DNA from: Casuarius casuarius | Lineage: Eukaryota; Chordata; Aves; Casuariiformes; Casuariidae | Assembly: GCA_003342895.1 (NCBI GenBank) | Contig: PTFA01000273.1 | Coordinates: 1,125,846 to 1,189,845 of the forward strand | Direction of reading: 5' to 3' | DNA: 64,000 bases | Shown: positions 1 to 12,460 of the stretch, piece by piece | Layout: each line of letters begins with the position of its first letter | Position numbering within the stretch: the stretch's first letter is position 1 | Made by a program: the position numbers and the translations under genes | Notes under the pieces: generated by a model | The model's input: only the letters and a program-made list of their open reading frames with translations | Databases searched by the model: none | What the model was told of the DNA's origin: nothing

Positions 1-1104
1 AAGTAAAAGCAGCTTAAGAAATATGTCAGTCCCAATTTCTGAACTAAAATAGATACACTTGTTTTTAGATACTCTATACAGTTATAATATAGTCACTGGT
101 TAATTAAAAAATGATTAGGGAAACACAGGAATATTTTTGAGGAAGATAGATGGTTTCTTTTCTAGAGCCCAACAGACTCCAGTCATATCTCTGCTTCTAT
201 TTTAAGAGATAAGAGGTTCAGATATTTCTATTAGTACTGCTTGAATAATAATAATTATTATAAAAATTTGCCTTGAAGCAGAATTTCTGACAAATGTTAG
301 TTTAGGAAAGAACATTCTGGGGAAATTTTTTATATTTAATCTCAAAAATATATTTAATTCTTATATTTCATTAAAATATTTTGAAATAGCAGTAATGGAA
401 TGATATATGCTCCTAGTAATAGATGTCATAATATGTTGAAATATGTTAAAGAGAAATACACATATTTTAATATTTAGAATAGCTACTGTTGAGTGCTCAG
501 AGAAACATTTTTGCTTTAGAAGATGAAATTGCTCACTGTAGCTCATTTACGAGACACAATGCAGTTATTTTATGAACTAGCAAAAACTAATAAAAACACA
601 AGTTATAAAAATGGTAATTCTGAACAGAAATTTTGATTTTTTAAGAAATTATAAACTTTTGAAACATTTTAAAGCAGGAAATATCATATGCACATTTATC
701 AATAAGTGAATTCTGTGCAAATTGAATATTCTAGCCATTTCTACAAACTATTCAGTTGACTGGATGCATGAAAAAACCCCCCCAAACCCTCATAACCTGA
801 ATTTTACATCATTTATAGCTGTTTCAAAATCAGTGTTCATGAACTGTGGTATTACTATCAAATACCAATAATTATTTTAATGTGATTTTGAGATATTGTT
901 TCTGCTGTAGTGTAGAATCTATTAGGATCTAGGACCAGGAGTCTTTTCTCAAAAGAGTGTGGCTGCCTCCAGGGTAATCAGGTCACTTGCCTCTACTTCA
1001 CCCGTCCTACCCGCAACTGCGGCAGCACTGGGGAGCAGGTAGCAGCACCCAATCACATCTGGAAGCAGCAGCCTGTGCTAGCAAGGCACTGCCTGCAAGC
1101 TAAG
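1..1104. other. AT-rich non-coding stretch
   Basis: No gene is seen. The sequence is AT-rich with a short AAT/ATT microsatellite near 245-262 and a run of seven C after six A near 775-786. A GC-richer patch at about 958-1100 has no open frame of note and no CpG clustering, so it does not look like a promoter. Confidence 0.7.
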
Positions 1105-1165
1105 TTCAGCTGTCATGACTTAGTTCAAAGAACTTTTTGCATTTTCATCTTCTGTAAAACAATGT
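1105..1165 (+). repeat. Possible MIR-like SINE core remnant
   Basis: The order of short words (agctgt, then a tgactt-type word, then a TTTCATCTTCTGTAAAA-like stretch) resembles the part of MIR that runs from the core to the 'cctcatctgtaaaatgg' motif. The match is degenerate and is judged from memory of the family, not from a search. It may be chance. Confidence 0.25.
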
Positions 1166-1422
1166 GCGCATGTCAGGTGGGATACCTAGGATAAAGGTGA
1201 GCCATTCACATAAAGAAGTTCTTAAAAGGGAGATCTCTTTTTTGCTCATCCCCTTGCCCTAAAGTCACATTTTGGTGTGAACGAGGGAGGTTTGACTTAA
1301 CAGTTACATAAACTTTTTTATTGCTAATTGTTGTTAAAATAATGCAAGATATGAGGAAAAAAAATGCAAATATTGAACACTTCTCTTATGAAAGTTGTTT
1401 TACAGAAAATCTACTTATGATC

Positions 1423-1483
1423 CTGGCTGGATTCAAACTACATCCCTTGAGGTAAAAGAAGCCTAATCCACTGAGTTTATCAC
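1423..1483 (-). repeat. tRNA-like SINE head (pol III A-box and B-box remnants)
   Basis: On the minus strand the sequence contains CTCAGTGGATTAGG, close to a tRNA A-box. About 28 nt later comes AGTTTGAATCC, close to the B-box consensus GGTTCGANTCC. The order and near-normal spacing suggest a tRNA-derived SINE head (MIR or another CORE-SINE). It does not fold clearly as a tRNA: acceptor-stem pairing is not evident. No functional tRNA is claimed. Confidence 0.35.
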
Positions 1484-2319
1484 TTATGTGTATAATTATA
1501 AATTAGATACGCCTTGCTCTCAGACACACTTTAATCAGTCTTTTAATGAATAATTAAAACAATACAGTATTTTTTTAACTTCAAGAAAGTCTTTCTGACA
1601 TACTAGCATCAATGATTACATAAGGTCAGAGGACAGGAAGTATTCCACATGACAGGAGGATATGAATAATTTATGGTGTGGCACTACAGTGCATCAGGGT
1701 CCCTATGGACTCCTCCGGATTTGGTGCGTATGGCCACCATGTAAAGTCCGCATGCCACTCTTGCTGCTGATATTAATTACACTGCCAGTGTTTATAAACC
1801 TTAGGTTATGTTTGTATTCACAAATGGGTGATCCCCTCTCTCCTAATCATAACAATGAATTACTCCTTTGTTTTCCATAGGCATTCGCTTTCTGGCAAGT
1901 AGAAAGCCTTTAGCTGAAATGTAAAATCACAATGAAAGCCAGAGATAAGACTTGACAGTGATATCATCTTGCTAATTTTGAGCCTAAACCAAAATAACTT
2001 GAGTCATATATAATGAACTGAATGCCTAACCACTTCCCTACAGAGACCAACATATAACCTAGATTTTAAAATGAGTAGTAGAAAACAAATAGAAAAAAAC
2101 ATTTTTATGTGCAGTAGAATAAAAATATTAGCGTTACTGCCATTAGAAGAAGCAGTACAAGGAAGAAATTAGAGGAAGAAGTTCAGTAATAAGGAGGTGC
2201 GTGTTCCGAAAATGTCTGTAAGTAATAAGAAGGTAGTAGGAAAGTGACAGGAACTAACGAAGATGTTTGCTTAGGTTAGAAACTCTGAGGTTTTATTTCA
2301 AAAAACCTGTAACTCTTGG
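1484..2319. other. AT-rich stretch, no gene seen
   Basis: The only point of note is a splice-acceptor-like sequence (pyrimidines followed by CCATAG) ending at 1880. No convincing downstream exon or donor follows it. Short open frames here are at chance level. Confidence 0.6.
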
Positions 2320-2735
2320 TTAACTATATTTTATTTCACATCTGGCTGCTTGTGGGAGAAGCATCACCCCTACCGTCCCTCTAAAGGGTGGCAAATAAAA
2401 GCTCAGAAATGCAGAAAATCCATATACACCGACTGCTGTCAGGCAAAGGCAAAGACAGAAAAACCTGCCATAAACGTGGTCACCATGCCCGTTCTTTTCT
2501 GTGGTCCGTAACTCAGAGTCAATCACCTTTCCCAGCTGTAACGCTGAATGGGAAGTGGCTCTGACTGACACCAGGAGAGCAACTGTCCTGACACCAGGAT
2601 GTCCCCATCGATGCGATCCATCTTCATTGATTTACGAAGAGGATGATGAGCCCCAAACCTGAAGCCAAGCTCTGTGACAAGAAGGACGGGACCCTCGGCA
2701 TCTTTCTCAACCCTCAAAGCAATCAGTGAAACCAA
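2320..2735. other. GC-richer patch with overlapping short open frames, unassigned
   Basis: Two overlapping minus-strand frames (2320-2571 and 2523-2735, 83 and 70 codons) are open. Neither resembles a protein I know. A 12-bp word (ctgacaccagga) occurs twice near 2564-2600. The patch is less AT-rich than its surroundings and could be an old decayed repeat or retrocopy. No family is recognised. Confidence 0.3.
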
Positions 2736-2924
2736 GGAGCATAAGCTTCATACAGCACAGTGCGGCAATATTCTTATTAATTATTTTTAAAGTAATGCAA
2801 GACGTGAGACCATCAATTCTCCTTTCGTACCTCTCTTGGGGGAGTTCAACAGATCAGACTCCTGAAGGCTCACACCACAAACCTGAATCTCCCTTATCCT
2901 GTCTGGAAACAGTATTGGGTCCTC

Positions 2925-3237
2925 TCTATCACTGTTTGACTGGCTATTCCAGAACTTCACACCTCTGATAATTAAAAAGAAAAATACAGATACAAAGCCA
3001 ACACCTGATTTTTGATCTTTGTCCTAATCTGATGGATTAAATTCTGCTTCATCTTGCACCAGCATTATAACCTATAACTTAGTTTTTCCCACCTGGCATT
3101 GACCACCCTATATATATTTACAATAAATATATTTATTTAATGTATTTATAATGGATTTATTAGCTTCTTATCACCTGTTTTGCTAGATTAAACAGGCCAT
3201 TGTCTTTAAGTCTGCACTGAAGAGAGAGAAGGTCTCC
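2925..3237 (-). mobile_element. Old CR1-superfamily LINE remnant (ORF2 C-terminal region)
   Basis: Read on the plus strand, the stretch follows the antisense of CR1 LINE 3' sequence. It starts with a 'ctattccagaacttcacacctctgat' type segment (sense: the conserved F/W-N-x-L region near the ORF2 end). It ends with 'tgtatttata', 'ttttgctagattaaacaggcc', 'ctttaagtctgc' and 'gaggtctcc' type segments in the expected order. The middle is AT-rich and badly decayed. There is no open frame. The divergence suggests a much older insertion than the copy at 57 kb. Confidence 0.65.
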
Positions 3238-4786
3238 TTTTTTTTAATTTGCTTTAATAACTCTTTTCACACCTACTTGTATTTACTTTTTTTCCAGTCC
3301 ACATGTCTGTGCTGTAAGGGACATAAAAAACTGATAGAAAATTGGAGCTTGAGGGAAATGTTGTTTTGCCTGAGTTGTGTCATCTCCCTCAGATAACTAA
3401 TCCAAATAAAGGGGTGTGTTTGAGCCACCTTTGCAATAAGGAACCCTGAAACCTGTTTGGGGAATTGAGGGATGGGGTAGTGATTCATCAGAAGAGGATG
3501 GGCTAGAGCTTCATAGGAAGAGGTCAGACCTTGGATTGGCAAATGATGGATTCTGAAAAGGGACTCTTTTCAGTAAAAATTAGCTGGCATCCTATAGAAA
3601 CACTTCACAGAAAATAACACTGAATTTTCCCCATAATCAGAATTGCATACTACTCTAACTGGCATCTCTCCAAGGCCTTGTAATGATGTAAATACTTCCT
3701 TGCCTCTTATGAAAACATTTCACCTGAACTGTACTAGCAACTCATTAGCCTTTTCCTGTTTACAATACTGCGGAAGATCACACCATACTTATGATGAAAT
3801 ATAAATTCCTGCCCTCTACTTCAATTAATGAGGACCAAGCCTTTTTGTCCGCAACAAATACAAGACCTTAAAAAGAGTGAATATGCCTTCTCTTTGTTAC
3901 TAGGTTTCATACTGTAGAGATGATGACTCTGCTCTCTCATATCAAACAGAAACTGCTTAGCAGTTATAAAGAAATATTTAGTGATGTGTTTGCTCTTGAA
4001 TTCAGATAGCTTGCTGCAGTGAACATTTTGTTTTAAACAAAACTGGAACAAAGTGGTTACAAAAATAAAAAAGAATGCATCTCTACATGAATAAATAGCA
4101 AAATCAGTATTAAAATATATTATTAAGCAGTCTATTAATAACCAGTTTGACTGTAGAGAAGAAGTCAGATGAACTAATGTCTGTGATTACAGCAGGGCGA
4201 AAAAATAGCCCAATAGCAGCATCCATCCAAAGCAAACAATAAGCTAAAAGTTTAAACATGTTATTAAGATACACGGTGCCCACAGCAAGGGAGTAGGACT
4301 TGCAAATTAATTGCTGGTGTCTAGACCATAATTTGTTTTTTAGTCCCCACAAGTTTAATCCAACCAAAAAAGAAAATAGCATATTAATGACAGGTTTAAT
4401 AAAGCTGGCATGGAATCAGTCCCAAACATGTTTAGATTCACAGCTTCAGCTAATTTTCTGTCTTACAAGCACTAAGGTAACGTGTCTGTTTAATTCGGTG
4501 CAATTGGAGTCTATGGATTCTGTCTCGCAAGTACGCGATCAATAGCGATATAGTCTTTAACTGGAGTAAATGCTCAGCTGGTACCCATTTAAGTTGAGTC
4601 CAGATCTAGGTTAGCATTTTTATCTAGCTAGAAAATGGAAGAACTTAAATCTGGATAGTCACTGTGTTAAAAATTACACATCCGAGCAAATTCCATCCCG
4701 CCAGGAATTCAGTTCTACCTCTGTTTATACAGAAATTGTTCGCATTAAACTCAAATGTGTGTAAGCAGCAAAGCCACCAGCAAAAC

Positions 4787-4806
4787 CATACAGTCTGGAC
4801 TGTATG
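4787..4806. repeat. Perfect 9-bp inverted repeat, 2-nt centre
   Basis: CATACAGTC is followed by two bases and then its exact reverse complement GACTGTATG. It could form a small hairpin or be a dimeric protein-binding site. No function is implied. Confidence 0.7.
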
Positions 4807-7022
4807 ATCACACATTCAGGACTGAGTAATGAGAGTTAAAATGGCTTAAGAAACTTGGTGCCTTCACGCAAAATTAGACTTGAAGCTGTTTTAATTACAT
4901 ACACGGTCATGCACTACAGGCAATATAATATAATGAGCTAACCATTAACACTGGGAAATGCACAACTTGCCAGTTGTTTTTGTTCCTGTATACTTATTGC
5001 TATTTTAATTGATTTAATGGTCTTTTCCAACCAATTTTTTACACGATAAATTCCCAAGCTATGTGTTTTTAATAAATCAGTCTGAAGTTCTTTCCCGCCC
5101 AGTTTGCAATTGATAAAACTATCTCCTTCTGTGAATTTCAAGTGAAGAAAGAGATACCTCTTTTCTGTAAATGTACAGTACTACTCTTTCTCTGTACATC
5201 CCTTCTATACGATGGTGGGTATTTTACAAAGTCTTTTTCATATATTGGGTTTTCATTAATCGTTCAGCTGAAGATAGAAGGAACACATATAATATTGTAT
5301 ATTTTAAGGTATATCAAAAATATAAAAATTTACTAAACTATTAAGCAGCAAAAATAATGATTACTGGAATCTTATTATTATAGAAGTCATTGAAGAAATG
5401 TTTTGTCAATTCATTTTAGGATGCTCACTTTTGTTCAAGTAATGGAATACAACAATGTAGAATATCCCTAAAAATGTTAAAGTTTATAATTCTAAATTAA
5501 TTTAACCAAAATGTTTGTACCGATTTCTTTTTGTCATAGTATTGATAGTATTGCACTTAAAAACTTTCTCATAGCTAGAAGGGGACTAAAACATTTGTGA
5601 GATTAAAACAAATTTTGGGTCCTGCAAATCTTTTTACTTTGGCTGAACAGCTGTTCTACTCTAACTTCTCCAACTTTCTTTTGTTAATAAAATTGAAACT
5701 GTTTGTCTTCAGCCAATTTCTTAGAATTGCTAACACACTGGAAATAAATTTGGTATTTGCTTTGCTCCAGTAAACTCAAAATAAAAAATTCTATGAGTGG
5801 GAAATAATCATTACTTATCATCTCACAAATCTTTAGGTTGCCTTTGATGATACCATCTTTTTAAGGAAAAAAAACCCCTCTGAATCTTTACAACTCTGGG
5901 AACACATTATATGACAATTATAAAAATTATGTGAGTTTTCTCTCCTCAGTAACTGCCAGGTGTTTATAACCTCAGTGCTGTAACACTGGGAGCCTAATAA
6001 CTCATTTAATTGACATCAGCAGTTACCTCTTTGAACCTGGCTAGTGAAGTTGTTGAAGTGAAAATAACAAGTAAATACTATCAATTGTAAGACTGATTCC
6101 ATTTTCTGAAATACCTTTATGACAAGTTTATGTCCCAGAAAGTTATCTTAGTAAAACCCTTAACCTTTTCCAAAAAATGATTATTTTTCAAGCCAAAAAG
6201 AGCATATGACTCATTTAGATTGAAGAAATCATGCCCATTTCCTTTATTGCTATCCAGAGGTGCAATATGCTTTTAACTGCAATTCTCCTAAATAGAGTTC
6301 CTGAGTATATCTTTTCCAATAATAGTTTCATTTAATGGCCTTCCATTAAATTATAAAATAAAAAGGATTTAATCTACAGGAAATAAGATCAACATTACTC
6401 TGTTGTTTGTTCTATTAATATTTGTATTCTATTGTGTTGTCTATTTTGTGTTATACTGATATGTGTGTTCTATTAATATTTTTAATGAATCTTTGCTTGT
6501 TAAAGAAATACTACCATCTTGAATACCACATTTGGCTACTGAATATTCTGGATACAGTATTGTAACAAACAATGGCCTAGATTAATAGGGAATTTAGGAC
6601 GGGTTTTCAATTCCAATTGTAAGTGGTTTACTTTGCACATGTGACAGCATTTTATACATGTGGCAGAGTATTGTGTAAAGTTATTATCACTGGTTTTATA
6701 GTTAAATACACTTTCTGTTCTCATCTCAAACTGAATCTCCATTAGCGGTGATAGAGGCGAGTTCACATGAATAGTCAATAGGGCTCAGAAAGATGGCTAT
6801 TTCTACAGAATCAAAACTCAAGAAATAATCAGAAAACTGTAGACTTGACCAGTAAGTTACAGAATATTTTTCATGATTTATTAAGTCTTCTCATAGTAGA
6901 TAACTAAGAACACTAGAAGAATCATATTCATGATTATAATACACACAGTGACTTTGAAACCCTGGTAACACATTTTGATTAATACTAAAGCTTCTGATTT
7001 ACTAAATATTTATTATGCTTGT

Positions 7023-7103
7023 CTTCCCTTCTCTTCTTTTCCCTTTTTTTTTTGCAGGCAGTATTAACAGCTCTTCATTTGCTCTGGAACAATCATAATT
7101 TTG
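7023..7103 (+). other. Cryptic exon candidate: strong acceptor, 46-nt segment, moderate donor
   Basis: A pyrimidine tract of about 30 nt ends in TTTGCAG at 7057. From 7058, phase 0 stays open for 15 codons (AVLTALHLLWNNHNF) to 7103, where GTAATT gives a moderate donor; the other two phases contain stops. Such signals arise by chance in 64 kb, and 46 nt would shift the frame if skipped. I do not recognise the peptide. Confidence 0.15.
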
Positions 7104-9424
7104 GTAATTAGATATAATAGAATAATTTGCCTGGTAAAAAAATCTCCCTGTTAAAATAACTGCCCTTGTTCGCTAATTCATGTATAGGCCAGACTTCCTA
7201 TAATTAGTCCTGTGATTTATAATTTTTCTTAATAAAACTTGGGCACTTTAAATCTAGATTGAAATCTATGAAAACGTTCTAGTGCTGTGGAGGAAACCTG
7301 AACCACAGAGGAGAGATTTCTTCTCACAGTACCTAGTGCTAGGCTACAGGAAAGAAAAAAAGTATACTGTGGACCTGTCAGTTTTTATACTATCCATGTC
7401 TTTCATGAACATTTGATATTTTAAATGACCTCATTGCTGCCACAGAAGTATGGGAGGTTTCATGCTGTGTAGCAGAGAAATTGAAACACGTTACTCAGAG
7501 AATCACAGCCTAACTCTGAAGTTCACAGAGATTTCAGTGATGTCACATGCAGAAATTTAAGAGATGCCTTTGAAAGTCTGAATATTTTGTTTGTGGAGGA
7601 TCCCAGAAAACAAATGACAAATGAAAGAAACTGTTACTTACATTTTTGGAAGATATATAAGTAGAGAATAAGATTTCCACAAATAAGGATAGCTGATTAT
7701 ACGTTAGATTTATTTTAGCTACTTTTAGTATATCGTCTCCACTGGAAATACCAGAACTGCTGTAGGATATATTGCTGCCCTATCTACTACAAAATTCAGA
7801 CTTTAAGTGTTCACTTGCTGTAAGATTTTTTGTCATTAGGCTGTCATACAATCAAAGGCTGCTGCACTTTTGCCATCTCAGTGTCCTTTGATCTCCATAA
7901 TCAACTTCTTCCTACATAATATGCACTTTACTATAATAGGTAAATTGCAGGCTCTCAAGAACAGCCACAGGAAGAAATGAATACTGCTAGAAGGCATAGG
8001 AGGCCTTGCAGAATAAACAGCGAGCTGGCCCGCGGTCATCATGATGCTGAATCTCAGTTTACTGCGCTGGCATAAGCGCTGCCCAAAATTTGTTCAGTAA
8101 TGTTATTTAATTGGCCTTACAAAATAAAATGTTATTGGTAAATATGTTTCCCTTTAATACTGAGCTACAGACCATCTTTCACTGTGATTCTCTCTCTTGT
8201 AAAAACATGTCCTACATTGCCCTGCAGAATATTTAATAATCAGGTTTCTGTTAAAGGCTATAAATGTTTCTAAGCAACCACAACCCACTTTAAATATGCC
8301 AGTCAATTAGCTGTAGACATCGTCTTCCAGCATTTGTCCCTATTGTTTCTTTCTGACTTGAAACATAAAGAGACAGAGAGAAAGAGGGAGGAAAATTTAA
8401 AATAGTGGCTTGACCAAATTGAGGTTGATGCTAGCTAAAACCACCTCTTGCAGATAAATAGAAGCCTCCAGCAAAATCTGCCCAAAAGTACAGCGACGTA
8501 TACGTCCATCAATCCCACATCAACGTATAAGCGAGAAAGAACAGAAACTTATCTAGCTAGTGTCAACATGGAAACTAAGAATAGAAAGTAAAAGAGGTAT
8601 TGATGGTTGCCAGAAGAATAGCTATGCACATTCTGTCCAGTGTTCTCGTACTGCCATTTTTAATATACATCTCTTTCCACAGGAAAACAAATAAACAGAA
8701 GTCTCATCATAAAAGAAACCCAGTTGTCACATATTTTTAAAGAGAAGACTCTAAAGAATGATTTTCCCATTCAGAAACTAAATAATCACCTGAATTTGGA
8801 TCACAGAAGGCTATCTCAGTTAAGTAGCTTATTCCTGTCAATCTATAATTTTCATTTTCTCTCTCATGTTCATAAGTCCCATTTAATTCCTAGAACCAAA
8901 ACAATCGTTCTTATTCAGGTGTGGTCAGTTTTCCTTCTTATCTGTAACAGTTTTCCCAACACTACTGTGTACCTACATCTCGGTGAGGAATATCTGAGAG
9001 GAAAACAGTGACATTTCACTAAGTTTCTTACTGCTTAGAATAGCTGCTTCTGTTGAGGCTTGTACAAAATATAATTTGTATTTCTTATGAATACCCAACA
9101 TGACTTAAGAAATCGAGGATGAATCTTGCTGGAACTGGATTCTTAATAGTAAGCCTTCACAAGATTAAACTCTACTAAGAACTTAAAATATAAAATTAAG
9201 CCAAAACATAGAAGATAAAAGTACTCTAAGTACTTTTCTGGTGACTTTTTTTGAGTCACTAGCTGTAGTTCTACATGTTATTTTCCAACTGATAGCATAT
9301 CCTAAAAGCTGCACCATGACTGTAAGAGCGGTCAAAGGTCTTAGTAACCCAAAGTCACTAAGATACTGAGTAACTTCACACAATTGCACCTCAGGGACTC
9401 CTGAAGCCAGAGGTAATATCTGTG

Positions 9425-10086
9425 TATTTAACAGCTCTGTGGGATTTTTCTTCCATAAATTTTTCTGGTTTTGTGTTGAGCTTACAGAAACTTTTGAATA
9501 GCCAATATCTTGTTGCAAGGAGTTTTGCAGCCTCCCTGTAAGCTGTTTTTATTCTGAACCTTCCATTTAATACTTTCAATTCATAGACTCCAGTTTTTGA
9601 ACTGAAAGAAAAAAATGAACAGACTCTGCTGGTCTTCTTCAGACGTGATTTAATAGACCTCTGTCTGGTCTTTCAGTTTATGTCTGTTCTGGACTAAAGA
9701 ATGCTAGATATAAAATCATTCCTCAACAAAAGCTGTCTCATTATTATTTCGATCAACCTTGTTGCCGTCCTCCTCATTTTGCCCAGTTCTGCTGTATTGA
9801 CTTTTAAAATTAACTATCTAACTCTAAATGGTAATTAGCCACCTCTGTATCATGAATGCTTGTAAGGTTAAGTCTCAGGGACCATCACTTCAAATTCATC
9901 GTATATTGAATTTCATCTGATAATTTACTGTCCAACCACATTGTTATCTTAGGGTCCTTCAATATTTCTCCACAATGAAATCCTCATTTTACTTCTCTAA
10001 ATAGTTTACTATCACCAGCAAACTGTGTCATATGACTATTCACTGTCTTTTCCAGCTCTGCTATGCGTGTGTTAAACATAATTGGT
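9425..10086 (-). mobile_element. Old CR1-superfamily LINE, internal segments in order
   Basis: On the plus strand several antisense CR1 ORF2 landmarks follow in correct order. First comes a 'gggatttttcttccataaattt' segment. Next is 'gttgcaaggagttttgcag' (sense: the conserved C-terminal LPxxV region), then 'gtgatttaatagacctctgtc' (sense MIEVYKI-like). After that comes a 'ttgttgccgtcctcctcattttgcccagttctgctgt' type segment, and then 'ttgaatttcatctgat' (sense WQMKFN-like). Last is 'cagcaaactgtgtcatatgactattcactgtcttttccag' into 'gttaaacataattgg' (sense F-I-N-D-L ... FADDTKL region of the reverse transcriptase). It is heavily mutated, without an open frame. The distance between the landmarks is shorter than in an intact ORF2, implying internal deletions. 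Confidence 0.75.
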
Positions 10087-11880
10087 TTGCATGTTAAACT
10101 TGAAGACTGCTCTTGAGTACAGAGATAATTTATCTGTTTTATAATATGGTCAACAACTCCAAATTTCCTGTACATCATAAATACAAATTTACTGTAGATT
10201 GCTAAACAGGCCATACACGTATAAAATAATCATGAATTTGCTGTGATGCTTAAGTAGTTGTGTAGTGTTTTCTTACTACGGACTGATCTACCTCCTAACC
10301 ATGTCAATGGATACACCAACTTAGACACGAGTAAGAGAGAGATCAGGTCATATGTGCCTAATGATCCTATTTCCTTAAATAGCTGAAACACAACTCAGGT
10401 AGAAAAGGCATTAAAGGTTTAGTTCTAGTCTTACTCTGCCTTTACAGGCGAATATTATTCACTCTGCAAAGGCTACTCTGGGATATCACAGAAAAAGAGA
10501 GGCTAGAAGTGCTCAGTATGTTTTCTGTTGTTGTTACTCATTCAACTCACTCCCTAAATTTCCATTTAATTTATAGCACACCTGAAAAGTCACACCATGG
10601 GAATAAGACTTCTCTTTATTCCAATACAGCAAAATCTAAACTATGATCTCACTCCTGCCCCTCAGGACATGTGTACAAGATCTTATTACAAAACCTACCA
10701 ATCCAAACAAAATGCTCTGTTTCCCAACTAGACAAACCTCTTTGAATTTTAAAAGGGATACTCTTTCCAAGATGTACTAAATATTGCCAAGTCCAAGGGA
10801 AATCTGTGGTTTATAGCAAGAAATCCATTCCAAAAGAAGTTACAGTCCCTTTAAAATATATATATATGTATATCTGTAACAAGAAACACATAGATATAAA
10901 ATGTATATGAAGCCTTACTTTGAATCTCTGCAGATTTTGCTGGTGTTCACTGAATGTCTCACCTAAGGAAAAAGAATGAGACAAAATAAAACTTTGTGAA
11001 ATGCAGAATAAATTTTTATATTAGAGCATTTCAATTAAAATTGTCAAGAGCAAGTTTCACTTTTGTTTCTAATTTTGAACCCCAATGAAAGGAACATTCT
11101 GGGTATTAAGTATTCAGTCTCTAACAGGAAAGAGCACAGACTTCTATACAATTCGGAAGAAAGCATTTTGCTTATTTTCAATCTATATAAAATTAAAATT
11201 CAAATGGAGAAAATCCAATATTGATACAATAGTCAGTTAATATAATAAAATATCTAACAGGGACACCCACTGTGGAGTTTGGAGACAGCTCTTACAGAGA
11301 GATTACTTTTAAGAGGTGCCACTCATTTTTATTAAGCAGATGTATTTGCTTGTACAAGCACTAACAATGACAAAGCATACATCAGGTTCAAGACACAGAG
11401 GCAGAATCTCCTCAGTCTAAATTTGTGTTCTAAACAGTAGTTTAAGGTTTAAAAATCAGTATTCTTTCCATTTGTTTAATTAAAAGATAATTCTCCAAAA
11501 TTTTTGGTAGAGAAAAAGAGAGTGGGAACTTTTGGATGATTTTCTAAGTAGTACAGAGTAATGACAGGTTATGGTTAGAAATCTTTCCCTGATTCATTTT
11601 TTCGCAGCAGAGGTTTTACTCATCCTCAATTTTCTATCAAAGCTTTTAGTGATTTCCCATTCAGTTTTTAAAGAATCTGGATTGAGAGAACTGTTTTCTC
11701 TCTTGGTTTGCTGTCGCTGGATACAGTTCTGAAGCAATCAAATTCTTTGATTAAAAAAATCCTCACATTTGCACATTTTACTAGGAAGCAAGCATAACGT
11801 TTGTTTAGTTAAACAACAATATATTTCAAATTTTTCAAATTAAAGTCATGTTATGGAAACAGTGAGCGTCAACAACTGAG
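10087..11880. other. AT-rich stretch, no gene seen
   Basis: Contains a short TA-rich microsatellite at about 10856-10873 and otherwise unstructured sequence. A weak continuation of the upstream LINE toward its 5' side is possible over the first 100 bp or so but cannot be supported. Confidence 0.6.
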
Positions 11881-12460
11881 ATGCTTTTATTCTTGCAAAG
11901 GCCTCTGACACTTGCAAGGCTGTGTCCAAGATGGGAGCGCAGGTCTTCCTGACTTCCCTGACTTTTCTTGCTCTACCCATCGCCCAGGAGAGGAGGAGAA
12001 GGCCTGGATTATGCAGTATCCTGTTGGACCTTGGCCTGGACCCTCTCCCACGGTTTGGAAACAGCTGGCACCTGCCATGTGCATCACACTTTTTTCTCCC
12101 ACATCCTGCTCATGCCACTGGCCAAAGCAGAATGAGCAGTTCTTCTACAGAGATATGGGTAAGGCCAGTCTTCACCCAGATTGCAGGGCTGCAGCAGCAG
12201 ACACAGAAAGGGAAGGAGGCTAATCAAGAGCAGCAAATCCAAGCATCTGTTCTCTGTGCAGTATGTGCCTCAGGGCCCAAGAGGAGACTCTGAAACCATC
12301 AACACATTTCATTTTTTTGTTTTGTGTAGCTTCATTTCTGAGGGAAGCTTCGGTGCCAAGTCGAGCTCAAAAAAGTAACTTCACCATTTCTTTCCAATCT
12401 AATTTGGACCCTGTATCTACGTCAGGCTCATGGATCTGGAAGAGAATCTAATTTTATGTT
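11881..12460. other. GC-richer patch with overlapping open frames, unassigned
   Basis: Several overlapping frames are open on both strands (for example 11912-12223 and 11922-12293 on plus). When all frames are open because the base composition lowers stop frequency, none is favoured as coding. None of the translations shows a domain or a repeat I recognise. It may be an old retrocopy or a chance composition patch. Confidence 0.3.

Larger units (their letters stand above)
3238..9424. other. Long AT-rich stretch without recognisable genes
   Basis: Nothing codes convincingly here. Short open frames (for example 4110-4382 on minus, 8724-9011 on plus) are chance-length. Local points are a short perfect inverted repeat at 4787-4806 and a strong acceptor-like pyrimidine tract ending at 7057. 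Segments near 5940-6050 and 8230-8330 have the non-repetitive, mixed-motif look of conserved non-coding DNA, but conservation cannot be judged from one sequence. Confidence 0.6.

Noticed and set aside
11912..12293. 103- and 123-codon overlapping plus-strand frames
   Set aside because: Frames are open on both strands because of local base composition. No homology is recognised.
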